Below the pieces are notes generated by a model. That model saw nothing but the letters and a program-made list of their open reading frames with translations, was not told the DNA's origin and did no database searches. From positions 62,001-126,000 of the forward strand of contig JAYKAV010003361.1 of the NCBI GenBank assembly GCA_035582835.1: a DNA stretch of 64,000 nt. The letters run 5' to 3'. Made by a program: the position numbers and the translations under genes. Positions 22,025 through 36,350 of the stretch are shown in pieces; the first letter of the stretch is position 1; every line of letters starts with the position of its first letter. The stretch is from Phoebastria nigripes (taxonomy: Eukaryota; Chordata; Aves; Procellariiformes; Diomedeidae).

Positions 22025-25000
22025 AAAATATACTTTCTTTATGTAGTGTGCCTGTCAAATAAAGGATGTAATTACTCAAACTTTCATTTTAATATATACC
22101 CAGATTAAATACTCACACCATAATGAATAATTCATTTAAAGGCTTATGAAAGTAATTAATGTGATCTAATACCAATGTTTGGTGGTCGAGCTTGTTTGCC
22201 TGATAGAAAACACACAAAAGTACCAGTCATGACCTTGAATGATTTATAATCTATGCCACTGACACTCAGACAGAGAGGCAGTGTAAAACAGAGCCCAAAC
22301 TAATGAGCTGTGCTGCAGCTGGAGAAAGGAGTCAGTAGCAGAAATTAGGAGGTAATTACCCAGTGGCACAGATGAAGAAAAGGCAACATCAGTGGGAATT
22401 GGCTAAAAACAGTTGGAAACATTCATACAGAATGTCTTACTAATTCTTTTGCTAAGTCCATGTGGAAACTGGGTCCAGATCCTGTGTTACCCTCGACATT
22501 GCTATCTGGTAGTCAGTGTTTCCATTAGAAATATTAGCCTGCTCACCTACAGGCCTCACTTGCATGAAATAAGAAAAAGTGACACCTTGCCTTTAATTAG
22601 AGCATTTTCCCATGTAATGGATCTACTCTGTTGAAATGTTTTTATAATTCAGGTTTAAGTCCAGACTCCATGTATTTAAATCCAAAAGTGTGAAGGACAC
22701 AGAAGAAAGAGGCACATCATAATAATGCATATTCATACTTATGGGACAAAATTAGGGGACACAGAGAAAGTTGAAATATCAGACTCTAGGATGATTGAGT
22801 AATTTCTTGTTTAGTACAAAGTACACTAGGGAGTATTAGGTGGGCAAGGAATATGATTAAAACTAATTTTTGAAAAATCAATTCCCAGATCATAAAATGT
22901 ATAAATCATCTATAAAGCAACATTTGGTGTGGAGTATAATTAAGCAGACTTTACAACATAACAGTAAAGTTTGTTTTCTAAAGATTGTTTGCAAAGAAAT
23001 GCCAGTTTGGATTGCATTATAGACTGCATTGCTTGAAAACATGGGTTATTAGATTTGAACAGCATGCCTTAGGATGAAGTTATGTCGGAGGGACAACATG
23101 AGATGAGCAGACTGTCACCTGTAAGGTAAAGCAAAATCTTCCCACCTCAGAGGAATCCAGCTGAGCAACAGCATTATAACTTCAGGTCACCCCAATCTGA
23201 GGACTCCACAAATGCTCAGTTGTCCAGTAGGGTGGGAATGGAAAGAAAATGTCTTCTTCACTCAACTCATCCATACTTTCTTTTGACAGCTGGTATCACT
23301 AATGCATGTTCTTGTAGAGTCCAGAGCATCTGCTAACATGACAGGCCCTATTACCTGCCAGGTGTTACCTTTTCAGATGGTAACTCTGGAAAAGACTTTG
23401 TAAACTGTTTTTCGTTTTTATGTACTGGCTTTTTTACTGTATTATTAGAAAAGAAAAAAGTACTTTGTTATTATTCAGGGTACGCAAAACAGTCATTTTC
23501 AAAGTTATATATGAGACGTCTCAATAAATAAGTGGTTGGTTTTCATTAAAGACAGAAGGTCTGTGTTTTAGTGTACAGTTGGACTGGTTACACACACAAA
23601 CATGCCTCGGAATACTCAATATTTGCAGAAGTATCACTTCCGGTTGCTGCCACTATGTAGTGGATCACAATTCATGTAAGAAAAATTACTCGTTGCCAAT
23701 TTCTGTGTTGCAGGTTATTCTTTTTAGTCATTATATGGCCCTAGAGCTGCCTTAAAAATAGTACTCTGGACAGCCAATTTAAAAATATCATTTTGAAATT
23801 GAAATTCTATTTTTCATGAGTAGTGTTTATATGAAGAAGAAGAAATCTTTCCGTTAGAAACATTCATTAAAAGCTTGAGAACATTTTAGTATCACTATAT
23901 TCTTCATCTACAAAATAAATGATTAGTTCTAATAGTAAAAATGTCTTTGACCATCTTTCCAGGGACTCTCCAGTCACATGTAATGATACATCATGGGCTC
24001 TGTTGCCATTCCAAGTCATTGTAATGGAAAGAACGAGACAAAGACTGTGATCCCAGTGGGAGGTCTGCTATTCTTGGCCTCTGTTTTCCTTCTGCTCTTT
24101 CATTTCCAGCTATGGATTCTTCTCAGAAGAGTGGAGTAAGGAGATCAACAACTTTATTGGGTACACAGACATAATACATTCTGATTATGATCTTCGATAT
24201 CTTTCTCTTTTTAAAAAGGCTGAGCTAAATCAAATAATTCAACTCCTTGTAGAACAAAGCAACAATGTGAATTTTCTGTATTTAAAAAAATCATATGGAA
24301 ACCTAGGACAAAATCCCAAATCAAGCAGTTATGCTTTCATGTGAGGCATATAAAACTTAGATTTTTTTACTTTCTTTGAAATATCTGAAATTCTCTCTCC
24401 TATCCAGGAGAAAGATAAGAGAGAAGATAAAGAGTTCTCACTTACAGAAATTCATAGACAGCAAATCAAGTACCTAATAACATTTTTCTACTCATGTACT
24501 TAGCGGTGAACTCTCAAAATCTTGGCTAGAAGAGCACTGAAGGAAGAATATGCATGTTTTAAGGAAAATACAAGATGAGAAGAAAAGAACTTAAATACAC
24601 ACATTCAGTACATTAATTCTGTACAATTTGCACACATGCTATAAACAAATAATACGTTTGGATGCATACAGCTACTCATCCTTGGCATGTGTATATGGGA
24701 GTGACATGCAGCCAACAAACAACTTTGCAAATAAGGAACACAATGTTGCCTAGAAATGATGCTTTTCTTTGAAAAGATGAGTAATATTCCAAGATGAAAA
24801 TAATTAGTATTGGACTCATATCATATTTTTTCCAATACTTTCAAAAGAACTGGAAAACCAAGAGACACACTACAATAAACTTATAAAAACAAAAACATGA
24901 AAGGAAAATTAGTGAAGCTATTGAGAGCTGAGTATCTAAATTTGGGCTTCTGAGTCTGCAGTAAAGCAGCTGTATATTAGACTTGATTTTTCAAAGGGCT

Positions 25001-28000
25001 GAGATCCCAGCATCTTCTATTAAAGCTGACATTTTTGAAAGTGTGATCACCTACTTAAGTGTTTTCACCTGGCCTTCAGCTCATAATGCTAAATTTCCAT
25101 GTTTGTTAGTCCTTGGGAAAGGAACATAAATGCTCTGCAAATAGTAAAATATTATGAAGAAAGGAAATACAAAGAGAAAAGACAATACAGTATTAAAAAA
25201 AAACCAATATCAAATAAATCTGAGATGTCAGCCTTTATCTCAGTACTTTTGGTTATCAAGGAAAGCAATGCTGTTATTTCTCACATGCTTGGTTTTTCCA
25301 GAATACCAGGAGGTAGGATCAGACCTAAATGTAATAAGATACTTAAGGGTTCATCATTTGACTGTGGAAACATTGATAAAACTAACCATGCAGCCTTCTC
25401 TACTCTGTTGGCTTGTGCTACAGATAGACTGAGTCTTTTGAACAGCCGGTTAGCAGTAAACATGTGGGAATCTCCTCTGTTTTAACTAGTGTTCTTCATC
25501 TTGGATGCGAAGAGTATACTATTCAAAGCCAGCAAAAGTAGTCCCTACTTGACTTGTTTCCTGAGTTTACGTGCACAGTGATAGAACGGGCTCGATTTAA
25601 GTTTGATGGACTTAGCTCATTGCACTATGGCACTCTTGATGTGAATATAGTTTTCCTTCAATTCTTTGGGGGTCTCCTCTATAAAAATACATTGTTTCCA
25701 CATGCATTTGTATTCCATGAATGTATCATAGAACTTTTATGTTTTAACATAACATACAATTAGGAAAACAATAAAATATATGCAATACATTTATTTTGCT
25801 TGAGGCACTTCTTTTTGTTTAAGTGCTATGCAAGATGTTATGCATTGCTTGATTCACCATCCTTTATGATCGTCTTCTGATTGTTATACCATGGGGCTAA
25901 AGATTCACAAGAAGCAAGAGGAAGCACCATTCTCCAATGGAATGCGTCACTGGAAGCAAGGCAGAGAACAGATACTGTGACTAGATGAATTTCCTTGTGG
26001 GAGCCTTTCTGGCAGTAAGAACCAGGTGTCCCCCATGCTGTGTAGAAGAGTGCTTCACCCATCTCTCATCCTGCTCTAAGTGTGCAAATCTGTGTTTACC
26101 TAATTACCTAATTACCTAATGCAATTGTCTTTGCTGTAGTGACAGATGTTAATATGTTTGGGTCTGTTGGTTGGGGTTTTTTTTCAACTAGTAGTACAGT
26201 TTAAATTCTTCAGTGGTCTTTTTTGCCTGTGGTCTAGTCATGGAATGTCTAGAAACACCTTTTTTTCTTTCATAGAGCCACACTAGATTCCTTCACAGAT
26301 CACCTTGACAGAAGGAAAAAGGAAAACATAAAGGTAGGATTGTCATAAATCAGGAAGAAAAACAGGACTCAGAGCTGAAAAAAAGAGACAGTCACAGCTA
26401 AATAAAGAACCAGTTATTTTTGAAGGGCAAGAGAAAAGCAGTGCTGGGAATTGTTTGATTATTATTTTTAGGGAAGCATAGAGTTTCACACAGCCAGCTT
26501 TTCCAAGACTGCCTGTCTGCATATTAGGTGACTTCAAAGAGCTGCTTAGCCCAGGCAAGCAGATTGGCTAACAATATGCAGAAATTATTATTAGCACAGG
26601 TACTTCTGTGCACAAAAAGTGAAATTTTGTTCAGACAAAAATACAATAAGCTCTGAAAACAAACATATTATGGCTGCATGCATATGCTTGCCTGCTTACA
26701 TAAAATAAGTCCAAAAGGAAAGTAAAATTAGTGATATTCAATATCAGAAAAGGATATAAACCAGATAGAGGAATACTTATCATGACTGATCCTTAGTAGC
26801 ATAGTGGCGATCAGCTGCCAGATGAATGACTGCTGGTCTTGGGCAATGCAAAGGAAAAGGCAAATTTTATAAAGGCAAAAGAAAGCCTTCATAAAATTTA
26901 CAGTCTTATTTGGCTGAAGGTATTTGTACCCAAAACTGACCAATTCAGTCCAGGGTTTGGGACTATTCCTGTATTCCTTATTGACGCAAAACTCTTACAC
27001 AATGTGTTATCCCCAGTCTGTGCTTTCTGGAGTGTCACTGTCTAAATAATTCTGTCATATACTGGCAGATGATGATTTAGCCTAAATTATTCAAACTCTC
27101 ATCACCTTTCAGTTGAACATGAAGCATTAAGTGCCTAGGAAACACTAACTGGTACAAAACATTACAGATTGTCCTTTTAGTAATACTGGCTATTGTAAAC
27201 AACTCAAACCTGCATCCCATTCTCTACAGTAAAGATAACAACCCATTAAATTTGGAAGAGTTCAATAACCCAAAACCAGTATATTAGCTTTATCACCTAA
27301 AGCTCCAGGATTCCTTTAATAACTTCCTGCTCCTGAGGCAATGGCACTCGCTAGGAAAAGCATAATGATTGTCTGTGCAAGGGACAGGCGTTTTCAGGGG
27401 CTGATCCAACAGCATGCAATGCATTCCCCAGGGATGAAGAACTAGCTTGCTACCTTCTGCTCTAAAGTAATTTCCTCAGCATTTATTTTTTGCCTCTACC
27501 ATAAACATGCAGCAACATGAATCTATCACTGAAATGAACCCAAAACACAACACTTCTTGCGCATCTGCCACTGGGGAGGACATGTGAGAATGAACATGTG
27601 GCAGATGTTACTTATGTTGCTTAATGCATTATTGGAAGGTGTTCAAATGTTGGGGTGATAAGATATCACATGGAATACAGTAGAAGAGAACAGAACACAT
27701 GCAGCAACAAAACCTAGGAAAGTGCAGTTGTGCTGCAAGCTTTCTGGTTTTTTTTCACTCTCCTCACAGCAATGTTTTCCCCTGCTTAATGATCTCAGTC
27801 TCTCTATTAACCTTAGAAGAAATGAATGTGCTATCACGAGGTCTTTCTCCTCTTTTTCTGACCTTATCTAAACACAAAACTTTGAATGCCTTGCCTTTTT
27901 TTCTTTTTTTTTTTTTTTGCTAGGCTCGTGTGGAAATTTGTTCCCTTAATGTGGTGTTTAATGTATCTATTTTACTGCTTCCTTTAATATGTTTATGGTT

Positions 28001-28020
28001 TGTTCTGATATGTAGATAGA
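22025..28020. other. AT-rich non-coding stretch
   Basis: No gene or confident transposon was recognised. The frame at 25099-25485 (128 codons, plus) is unremarkable. A three-unit octamer repeat lies at 26096-26120, and a T run lies near 27898-27918. The region next to the candidate exon (22050-22200) is dense in ATTA/TAAT motifs, but I cannot tell conserved regulatory DNA from background. Confidence 0.45.
26096..26120 (+). repeat. Tandem TTACCTAA x3
   Basis: Three perfect copies of the octamer TTACCTAA are followed by one extra T. This is a small tandem array likely made by replication slippage. Confidence 0.85.
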
Positions 28021-28095
28021 TTAATAGAACTGAGGGCCCAAGCTGACCTCCAGGTCACCTATCTAATCTGACTTCCTGCATATCATGAGCCTCGA
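28021..28095 (-). mobile_element. Very old CR1/L3-type LINE 3' tail
   Basis: The plus strand reads GAACTGAGGGCCCAAGCTGA, then CAGGTCACCTATCTAATCTG, then ACTTCCTGCATATCATGAGC. This parallels the reverse-complemented 3' end of ancient amniote CR1/L3 LINEs, which has a GGCCAGAAGGGACC, AGGTCATCTAGTCTGACCTCC, TGCATAACACAGGCC order. Divergence is high, the body is not recognisable, and the call rests on motif order recalled from memory. Confidence 0.45.
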
Positions 28096-31000
28096 AGGTT
28101 ATGTCTACATCTTACAACGCAGCAAGATGAAGAGATGCCTGAGCTAACTCCAGAATCATAAATATTTTTGTCACATCATTATGGCATTCCTCCTGGGATG
28201 ATTAGCTCAGTTGGAGCACTGCATAACATAGTTACACCACTGCTGGATACAAGCTAATATTTCTGCATGAGACCCCAAGGACACCCCAACTCAACATATT
28301 TCAACATGAGGCTGCTTGAGTTATGTTGGCATCCCCTCAATTTCACTTAGTTTCTGATGCTTGAGACAAGCTAAAGATAATGCTGAATATATATGCTTTT
28401 TTTTAAAATTCATCCTTGCACATAATTCATAATTTTTGTGTTTTGTAATATAATATTAGATATAAGTGAAAAATTAAGATAAGAAAGCCTATCTTAAGCA
28501 TTCAGCTAGAAGAGTCCTGACATATATGAAGGCAAGGTGATAAGCAGAACATGAAATGATTCCCTTTGTTTTTAAAACTTTACATGGCAATATGCAGAGG
28601 CTTCTGTGAGGACTAGAGCCATGCAGAATTGTACGCTGTACAAAAGCAGTAGCTGACTCTCTCCTCCTTCAGGATCTTGCTCTTCATTTGCGTGTTGAAA
28701 ATAAAATGTGGAATGCTTCCACTGGCAGAAGTTAACCTACAGTCCCTATAGATTTTATTCATATGCCTGGTATGTACTCAAATGTGTTCATTTTCAGGTT
28801 AAGGTACTTCCAACAGATAAGCGAACAGCAAGAAAAGAAGGTAATACCTGGGCTTTCACAGGCTTACTCTGCATTAATGAGCCAGATATACAAGAATCAT
28901 CACAGACAAGATAGTCACTGTTGTGATGGGGAAAAATGATAGTAAATTGTATAAATTGTACTAAATTATATATAATTTTAAAGCTTTGCTTTGTTGTTTT
29001 ACTGAATGAACTTCCTCTGCTTAGTCCTTCTCAGTACCTTGCATGATTTAGTCCCTAGTGAAGAGGTTCTTTCTGGCTACTTCACAACTTTAGGGTGAAT
29101 GTATAGTGGGCTAAAAACATATGGTTCATGTTTCAATAGAAACACTTCTTTTTCTATATACAGCCTAGCAGGGTGAATGTTGGCTTCTATTATGCAGATG
29201 CAGAAATGTGCTATTGTTTTGATTTTGACCTATGCTTCCCCTATTATCCTCTTGAGTTCAGGATCATCTATAACATTCACACTGAAAAGCAGTGATATGA
29301 ATGTAAGAAGTCACTCCACTTTTCATCAGATTCCACTTAAGGCAGTATCCATCTTCCCATTGGTAGCCCTACCATGCAGGGTAATAAAAGGGATTTATGA
29401 GCCACCAAACAGTTACAAATGCATGTGTAAGAATCCGCAAATGAATCACGAGCATGAGTCGGGAGTAATTGGAGTTTGAGACTGGTTTTAGATGCAGCAG
29501 TTTCTTTTTGGCTCTTTATTCATAACAAGTGTACGTGATCACTAAATAGAAAATAAATTTGTTTTCAAAAAATAAACAAAATCTCTGTGAATGGGAAATA
29601 ATAACAAAAGAAGCAACAGTGGAACTGATGACTGTGTTCTTCAGCTGCCTCTGTGGCCTCTAACATGCCATTTGCTTTCTGACTTTCAGTAACCGTGCCC
29701 TTTTTTGTCAGCTGAAATTGTATGCTAAATACCTGTTCTCCTTCCAATCAACCATCAGTCCAAGGATCTCACTAGTGACTGGGATGTGAATACACTTGCT
29801 TCTGCTTCTGTAGCAAGATAAAGTGGAGAAGTCCTCCTGCTCTCTTTGAGATATGTATTGACGCAATTCAGCCTTCATTCCACCTGAGTGTGAAGCTGCA
29901 TGATCAGTGGTCATTTTCATAAACTGGTGCATTTAAAACAAAATACATTTCCTGACATCATACATATTAAATAGTATGTTCTGAATCTTTTTTTATTCTA
30001 ATATGGCATCAGAGTTCCTTACTTCTCTATTGGAGTTTAGAAGTGGGGTTTTTTAAAAAGAAAAAGAGAGGAAGTGACTGACGCTGAAGTGTATGAACAA
30101 ACAAAGTAATTTTTGCTCACTTTTTTCATCATAATAATCTTAGTTGTAACTAGAGTGAGTATAAAAACTCAGGGCAGAGATGTGACCTTTGGTTTGGTTT
30201 CTTTAGTTGGTTGCTTTATTTCTAGAAATACAGGAACATAACTTCAAAATTTTAGATTTCCTTACCCATGTTCATTCAACTTAAAGCACTGCCTGTTTTT
30301 TAAAGCCTTGTTTTAATGAAAAGTTCAGCCCCTGTGCGAACAAGTGCAATGCTACAGACAACTATAACTTTTGTTGTTCATTTAAACTCAGTGTTTCTGC
30401 CATAAACCAGGCTCTAGTACTCTGTCAACACAGCCTGTGGTACCATGCTCTCGTTTTCCAAGCCATCAAGACCAAGCCTGTGTTTAGGAACAAAATTTGA
30501 ATATGACTCAGTCTGCTTCCCCCGTTCTCCTCATAACAGAGCTTCACTGACTGGAAAATTAGTTGGGCTTGATTACCAAAAGAGGCAAAACAGAAGATAA
30601 AAAATAGATTACATGGATATTCAAAGTGCTTTGGCTTGTGTGTGATCTTAAGTCCTAAGTTTGAGAATAGACAGGTATACTCCTCTGGACACACATGCGT
30701 ACACAATGAAAAGATGGTTTCTGTCGTGGAGATATAATGCTGTTTTATACTAGTTGGATTTGGCCACGAGTGTTTCTTTCCAGCATGAGTTTTTTTATTT
30801 ACTACAATTGATTAGATTTTTTTTAATGTTAGCTGTATATAATTGGACTTCTAGTTAAGAGTTTTAATGTTGTTAGTTTGGAAGCTGTACACCCTTATAA
30901 TTGGTGACATTTTCTATGAACATTTATTTTGTCAATAGAAAATCTCACATTCTGCATGACGCTACGAAATATGCAGTGAAAATAAAGAGATGGCCCATTT

Positions 31001-32087
31001 CAAACAAACAGAGGAAAGTCAAGGCAGCAGAAATTTAGTGNCTCGGCCCATCTGCCATTTGAAGACAGAGAATGTCTGTTTCTTGTCAGCTCGCAATAGG
31101 AAGCAAAGCAGGATGTAAGAGCTGCTGCACTATGGAGGAAAAGGGCACGCCAAACATCATTCATGTCACGTCCATTGTTTGATCCATGCTTCTTTATCCT
31201 TTACATCTTTGCATATCCATATCATTTAGGTTTTGTCTACATGAACATGACATCCAGCTCTTGAGCTCACAGTGAGTTTTCAAGAACTTCTAATTTACAT
31301 CCTGAACATGTAGCTAGTTATCCTCTAAGCCTAACTAATAACAGTTATAACGCTGTTAATAACTTCAGTTCATATGCTTAGTTAGTCAATGTTGCCTCCA
31401 TAAAGCAACAGGAAAAAAATCTTCTATAAATAAAGTATTCTAAAGCTTTCAGAAGCATTATTTCTGAAGACTTTCTGACTAAATTTTCATTAAACAACTC
31501 TGTTGCTTCTAGTTCTTGCATCATGCATTACACTATTTTTTAGCTGTAGTCTCAGAGGTCATTTGAGATCTCAGTCTCAGGTGCCTCAGCAGGAAAATTT
31601 CCATGCTTACTGCAGTCATTCCTGGGCTAGTGTAATAAGATGTTGCTTGCCATAAGAGATATTATGGATACGTGGAGAGAAGGTTTTGGAAGTAGATATA
31701 AATTTTGCATTCTTTAGGTTCTTCTTTGGCTAGTAAGANGAGGGGAAAATAGTCATTAAGAGATGCGTATCTAGAGAAAAACAGACCTAAAGGTGTCAGC
31801 ATTTTCTCTGAGAGCAAAGTTGGGAATTTGGGTCCTTTTAATAGTTCATGAGGAAGACAAGGCAAAAAATGCTCATGGTATAAGTTTGTTTATATAAAAT
31901 TGGCTACCAGCAGTGCTTTTCATGTTACTAGTATGTGAGCCTTTCTTGCTTAGAACTTGAATTCAGGTTGATTTTTTATACCCCTCCCATGTAACAAGTA
32001 GTACAAGGACTCTGAATTTGAGCGCTGGTGCAGTATTCCTGTGAAGCTGGAGCTAAAGGTTGGGACTCACATTTTCCATATGCGGAG

Positions 32088-32135
32088 ATATTTGCTTTTC
32101 AATGCAAGGCAATATTTGCTTGTCAATGCAAGGCA
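32088..32135 (+). repeat. 24-bp tandem duplication
   Basis: Two adjacent 24-bp copies of ATATTTGCTT(T/G)TCAATGCAAGGCA differ at a single base. This is a recent-looking slippage or microhomology duplication, and nothing suggests a coding role. Confidence 0.9.
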
Positions 32136-35100
32136 TGTAACATACCTTTCAGAGTATAGGAGTGACTCAGGGCTGAAGACACAGACACGCAGTACATAGC
32201 CAGTACTATGTACTATAGGTACTTCTTTCACTGAAGCAGGGCTATGCCCATTGAAGAAATGATCAACTATAGTAAAACGAACAAAAAAAATATCCCATAT
32301 GCCAAGTTGCATTTTGTCCTTCCAGTATAGAGATAGGAAAACTGCACTTCTTTTTTGTCTCTCCTCTGTGTAATCTCTCTCATCCACACATTAGGACTTG
32401 CAACACAAGATGCAAGTGTTACCTTCACTCCCATAAGAGATTTGACCTTCCACTAGATTATGTATGTATGAACAAACAGAGAGCCCAAAAGCTTGCTTGT
32501 CTTCACTTTCCGGCAATGAGTCCACTTAGCATTACCTCTGCATACCTTGCTTCCTTGACACCTTTAGACCATTGCGTGCTCAACAAAACTGTCACTGCAG
32601 AATACATTGTGGTGAACATAATCTCATCCCTGCATGGATGCTTGGACAGCTTACATTGGAGGCAGGGAGTAACAGGAAAAAGAATGTCCTCAGATCCAGG
32701 CCACTAAACATTGACCTCTGAGATACAGTCAGGAGACAGCCCCGTACGGTTCAGCTTGTTTAGGTAATCATTCAGTATTATAGCAAACACTTGTACAGCT
32801 GAATCAAAGTTACATTTACTTTCTCAAGAAGCTACTCAGGTTGAGTTTATGGGCTTATCCGAATATTGTTAATAGGAAATATTCTTGGCTTAAAAATCCT
32901 CTCCATGACCAGAAGGGTGCATTGTCTGCAAAGAATTAATTACTGCAAAACTTGAGACTATGAAGACACGTACCATGTACCATGGGTGGAGTCTAGCTAA
33001 GTATTTCAGTGTTGAAATAATGGCATAAGAAAGGCATCTTTTGACTGCCTATTGTAACAGTGCATACCCTCATGTGGAAAGCATTTTTACACCCTATTCA
33101 TCAAACAGAAAAGCCTCCATTGATGCAGTACAATTGTAAACAGAAAGATTTTAAGAACCTCACACAAGAAATCTGACTGTAAAAGTTTATGGTACTGCTG
33201 AAACTCCTGTTGATGTCATGTTGGCAACCCGTTGACTTCCTCAGCATCTGGTGCTACTACACTTGATCAGGTCAGTGGTGACTGGATACCAATACACTAA
33301 GAATGAGAAGGCTACTTCTAGCTTGCTCTCAGGATGGAAGTCAAGAAGCTTTAGGGCAATAGATCTTAGAAAAAACACCCCAGAATTAAAAAAAAAACCA
33401 CTGACTGCAGGCAATGTCCAGCAGCTAACTCTGCTGAAAGGAAATGAAGCAAATAGGAACATTTCATGCAGAAGGCTTGTAACTTCAAAGGTAAGACATG
33501 AGAAATTTCATGACACAGTGTCTGAAGAACAATTTCCCTGTGAATGCTGACAAGACTCATAATTAGTTGCTTATATGTTGTCGGAGACATACACAAAATT
33601 CATATCCTGTAACTAGACCAACTAAAAGATTTTGTAGAATTCAAGGAAGCAATACATAGGATTGCTTCAAAGACAAACTGAACTGTGATCCGATGTAATT
33701 TTCAGTCCTACTATTATTTTTATTTAATTCATATGTTAGACCCACCTGATACCCAGTGCAAGGTTGCTGTCAATTTTCCTTCAAAAATGGTTTCTCAGGA
33801 TTTTAGCACAGCTGTTCAAACTATAGTTTCTTCTCAGAAACCAAATATAAAAAGGAAATTGATCTAGAAATGCTGAAACTCTACCATATGCTATGGTTAT
33901 TTTGACAAAACTTAATCTGCCACTGCAAAGGCCCACTTTTCAAGGATTCACAAACATGCCATGAATATCTACAGTTCAGAAAATAGCTAACTATTATTCT
34001 GGGAAATTACATGGTTTGTTGACTGCCCCAATAACATTCAGTTGAACTGCTGGTTAAAATGGTTTCCAGAAGTACAGTTCATATTTAAAGTCTTTCTACA
34101 GGGAAAAAATAGAGTCCTACAAAAATAAAATCTTTTTTCATCATTCAACCTAAAACAGATATTTTGTCTTGTGTTGATACAACTAGTTTTTATGACACTT
34201 GCCCAGTTGTTTCTAAGACAGTTCCTTCTATCCAAGCTGGCATAAATCTGTGCTCTGTCTACTCAGTAGTAAGAATTATATAACAGAGCCGTATCTGAGG
34301 TAATAAACCCTGGAAAAAAATTCTTATGCATATCAGTGAAATTTAGCCGTACTTTCACTAATTAAAATTTCATTAAATCTGGTGTAATGAGATTGGTGTA
34401 GAGTGGATGGCTAAATTCATGTTTTGCTAATTTGGCACAAAATATTAGTGTCTGGACAATATTAGGCAGAGTACTAGGAAGGCTGGCTGAGGAGAGGATT
34501 CATCACTCAGACCTGAGTGAGTTTTGGGCATAGCCATATCTGTAATTCATAGAGTTCGTGGCATAACATGAGTCCTGGCTCTATAAAGGCTTACTCCATG
34601 TTTCTGAATCACAGCTGGGGTCTAGTTGAGGGTAGAATATTGGCATTTTGATGGGTCACCAGCTGGTCATGGCAGGGAGGTTGGTGCAGCTTGATTAGCA
34701 CCATCCTATATGGGATGTCATTCTGACCCCTCCTTCTCCCTTGTATACACCTGAGTCAAACACATTCAGAAAGCAACCTTTATAAATTAGAAAAATTGCA
34801 CATCCGTATGAAGGCTAGCGTTTGAAACAGGAGAGAATGTGACTGTAGTTTACATTAAATCCAGTATGGGACAAAGTAGTTAATGCATTTCTGCTTATGC
34901 CTCTGTTTCTTACATCTTCCAACAGAAATTGGAAACTTTCGTTCCATCGGAAGTGCTGCAAACATATATGAAATTACCTTTGCCATCTCTAGACAGCTGA
35001 CCATTTTTACAGATACTGCATCAGCTCCTTAGCATGTGAAAGAGTAGGAGATAATCAGATTTTAAATATTTGAATGTAACTTAGGTTAAATTAAGCAGCA

Positions 35101-36314
35101 GGTCAGATATCCCACAAGGCCAATCTAGAATTTCTAATTATTTTCCAATTACATTTATCATTTCCTTCTGGAATGTGAAATGGAATCAAGTGGAGTAGGT
35201 TAACAGTCAAACTATTATTTCTTGAGAAAGACCAATTCCTTGTCATCCAACCCAAGCATTAAAGAGAGTAGTTGAATGCACTTTTTAAATTATTTCAATA
35301 CCCTTCTGTTTAGATTTATTTTATTTTTCATTGCTTCATTTGTGAAACTGAGGTTCCTAGGACCTTGGTTTTCTCTCTGATATTCCTTTAAAGCTCTATA
35401 TGTTTCCAGAGTAATGCATATGTCTGGTATAAATAGATGTAACCATAACTTTCTGCAAACAAGATTGTAGAGTGCACCTTCTTACAGAAAGTCAGTTTTT
35501 GCTTGGAGAAGTGTCCAGTTACTATAAATAGATTCTTCAATGAAGCACAAAATACTTCAGAGACACTACCTAAATTATTGCTTTAAACCTGTAAATTCAT
35601 TATTAAATTTATACACAAGGTCTTTGGTCATATCATTTCTGTATCTTGTACTAGCCAAAAAAATCCAGTGTCAGGGAACTTAGATCCTCATTAAACTTTC
35701 TGTATTGCTGAAGACGTAATGCTATTATGTCACTGCAAAAAGCCACATGGATCATTTTTTCTTTTAGTTTAATCCAAACTGACTTGGAACAAACAAANAA
35801 AAAAAAACCTGCAATAAGCCATTCTTAAGCCAAGCCATTCACAGAGGTTTGGATTTATACAGATTTGAGAGTAGAGGGGAAATGCTGAGACAACTAGTAC
35901 AAGTCGTCTTAAAAAGTAATCTCTAAGAACCTTTGATTTATTTGGGTTACAGCATATGGTACACAATTGTTCTTTGTTTAGATAAGAGGGAGGAGGTAAC
36001 CTCTTAATATGTTGCAAACTTTGAGTATAGGAAACAATTAAGACTAGGCAAGTGTTGAAACCTGATTGAACAAAGGCTAGGTAGCAGATAAGGGAGCTTT
36101 TCTGCTGGTTCCCCATTACTTTTAATTTTGCTGTAAGTAATGTAGGGTCTCTGAGGGCAGAATCGTTTCTTCTTCTGAGACTTCACAGACTTTTTCTCCA
36201 CCAGAGGTATTTTTAATACAAAGTCAAATGCAATTCTCATTCATATAGCTTTGGCAAAAGCAATCAACAAATATTTAGCTAACAGATCCCATATCACTTT
36301 TAATGTATATTTTA

Positions 36315-36350
36315 TGTGTGTATGTGTGTGTACACATACACATGCACACA
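36315..36350 (+). repeat. (TG)n-(CA)n imperfect palindrome
   Basis: TG-rich repeats run into CA-rich repeats across a central GTAC, giving an alternating purine-pyrimidine tract that is also an imperfect inverted repeat. Such tracts can form Z-DNA or a cruciform and mutate quickly. Confidence 0.75.

Noticed and set aside
28190..28270. TTAGCTCAGTTGG, resembling a tRNA D-arm / A box
   Set aside because: No acceptor-stem pairing, anticodon arm or GGTTCGA-type B box follows at the right distance.
28798..28840. 43-bp exon-like segment between TTTTCAG and GTAATA
   Set aside because: Too short. Acceptor and donor pairs of this quality are expected by chance many times in 64 kb, and the peptide is not recognised.
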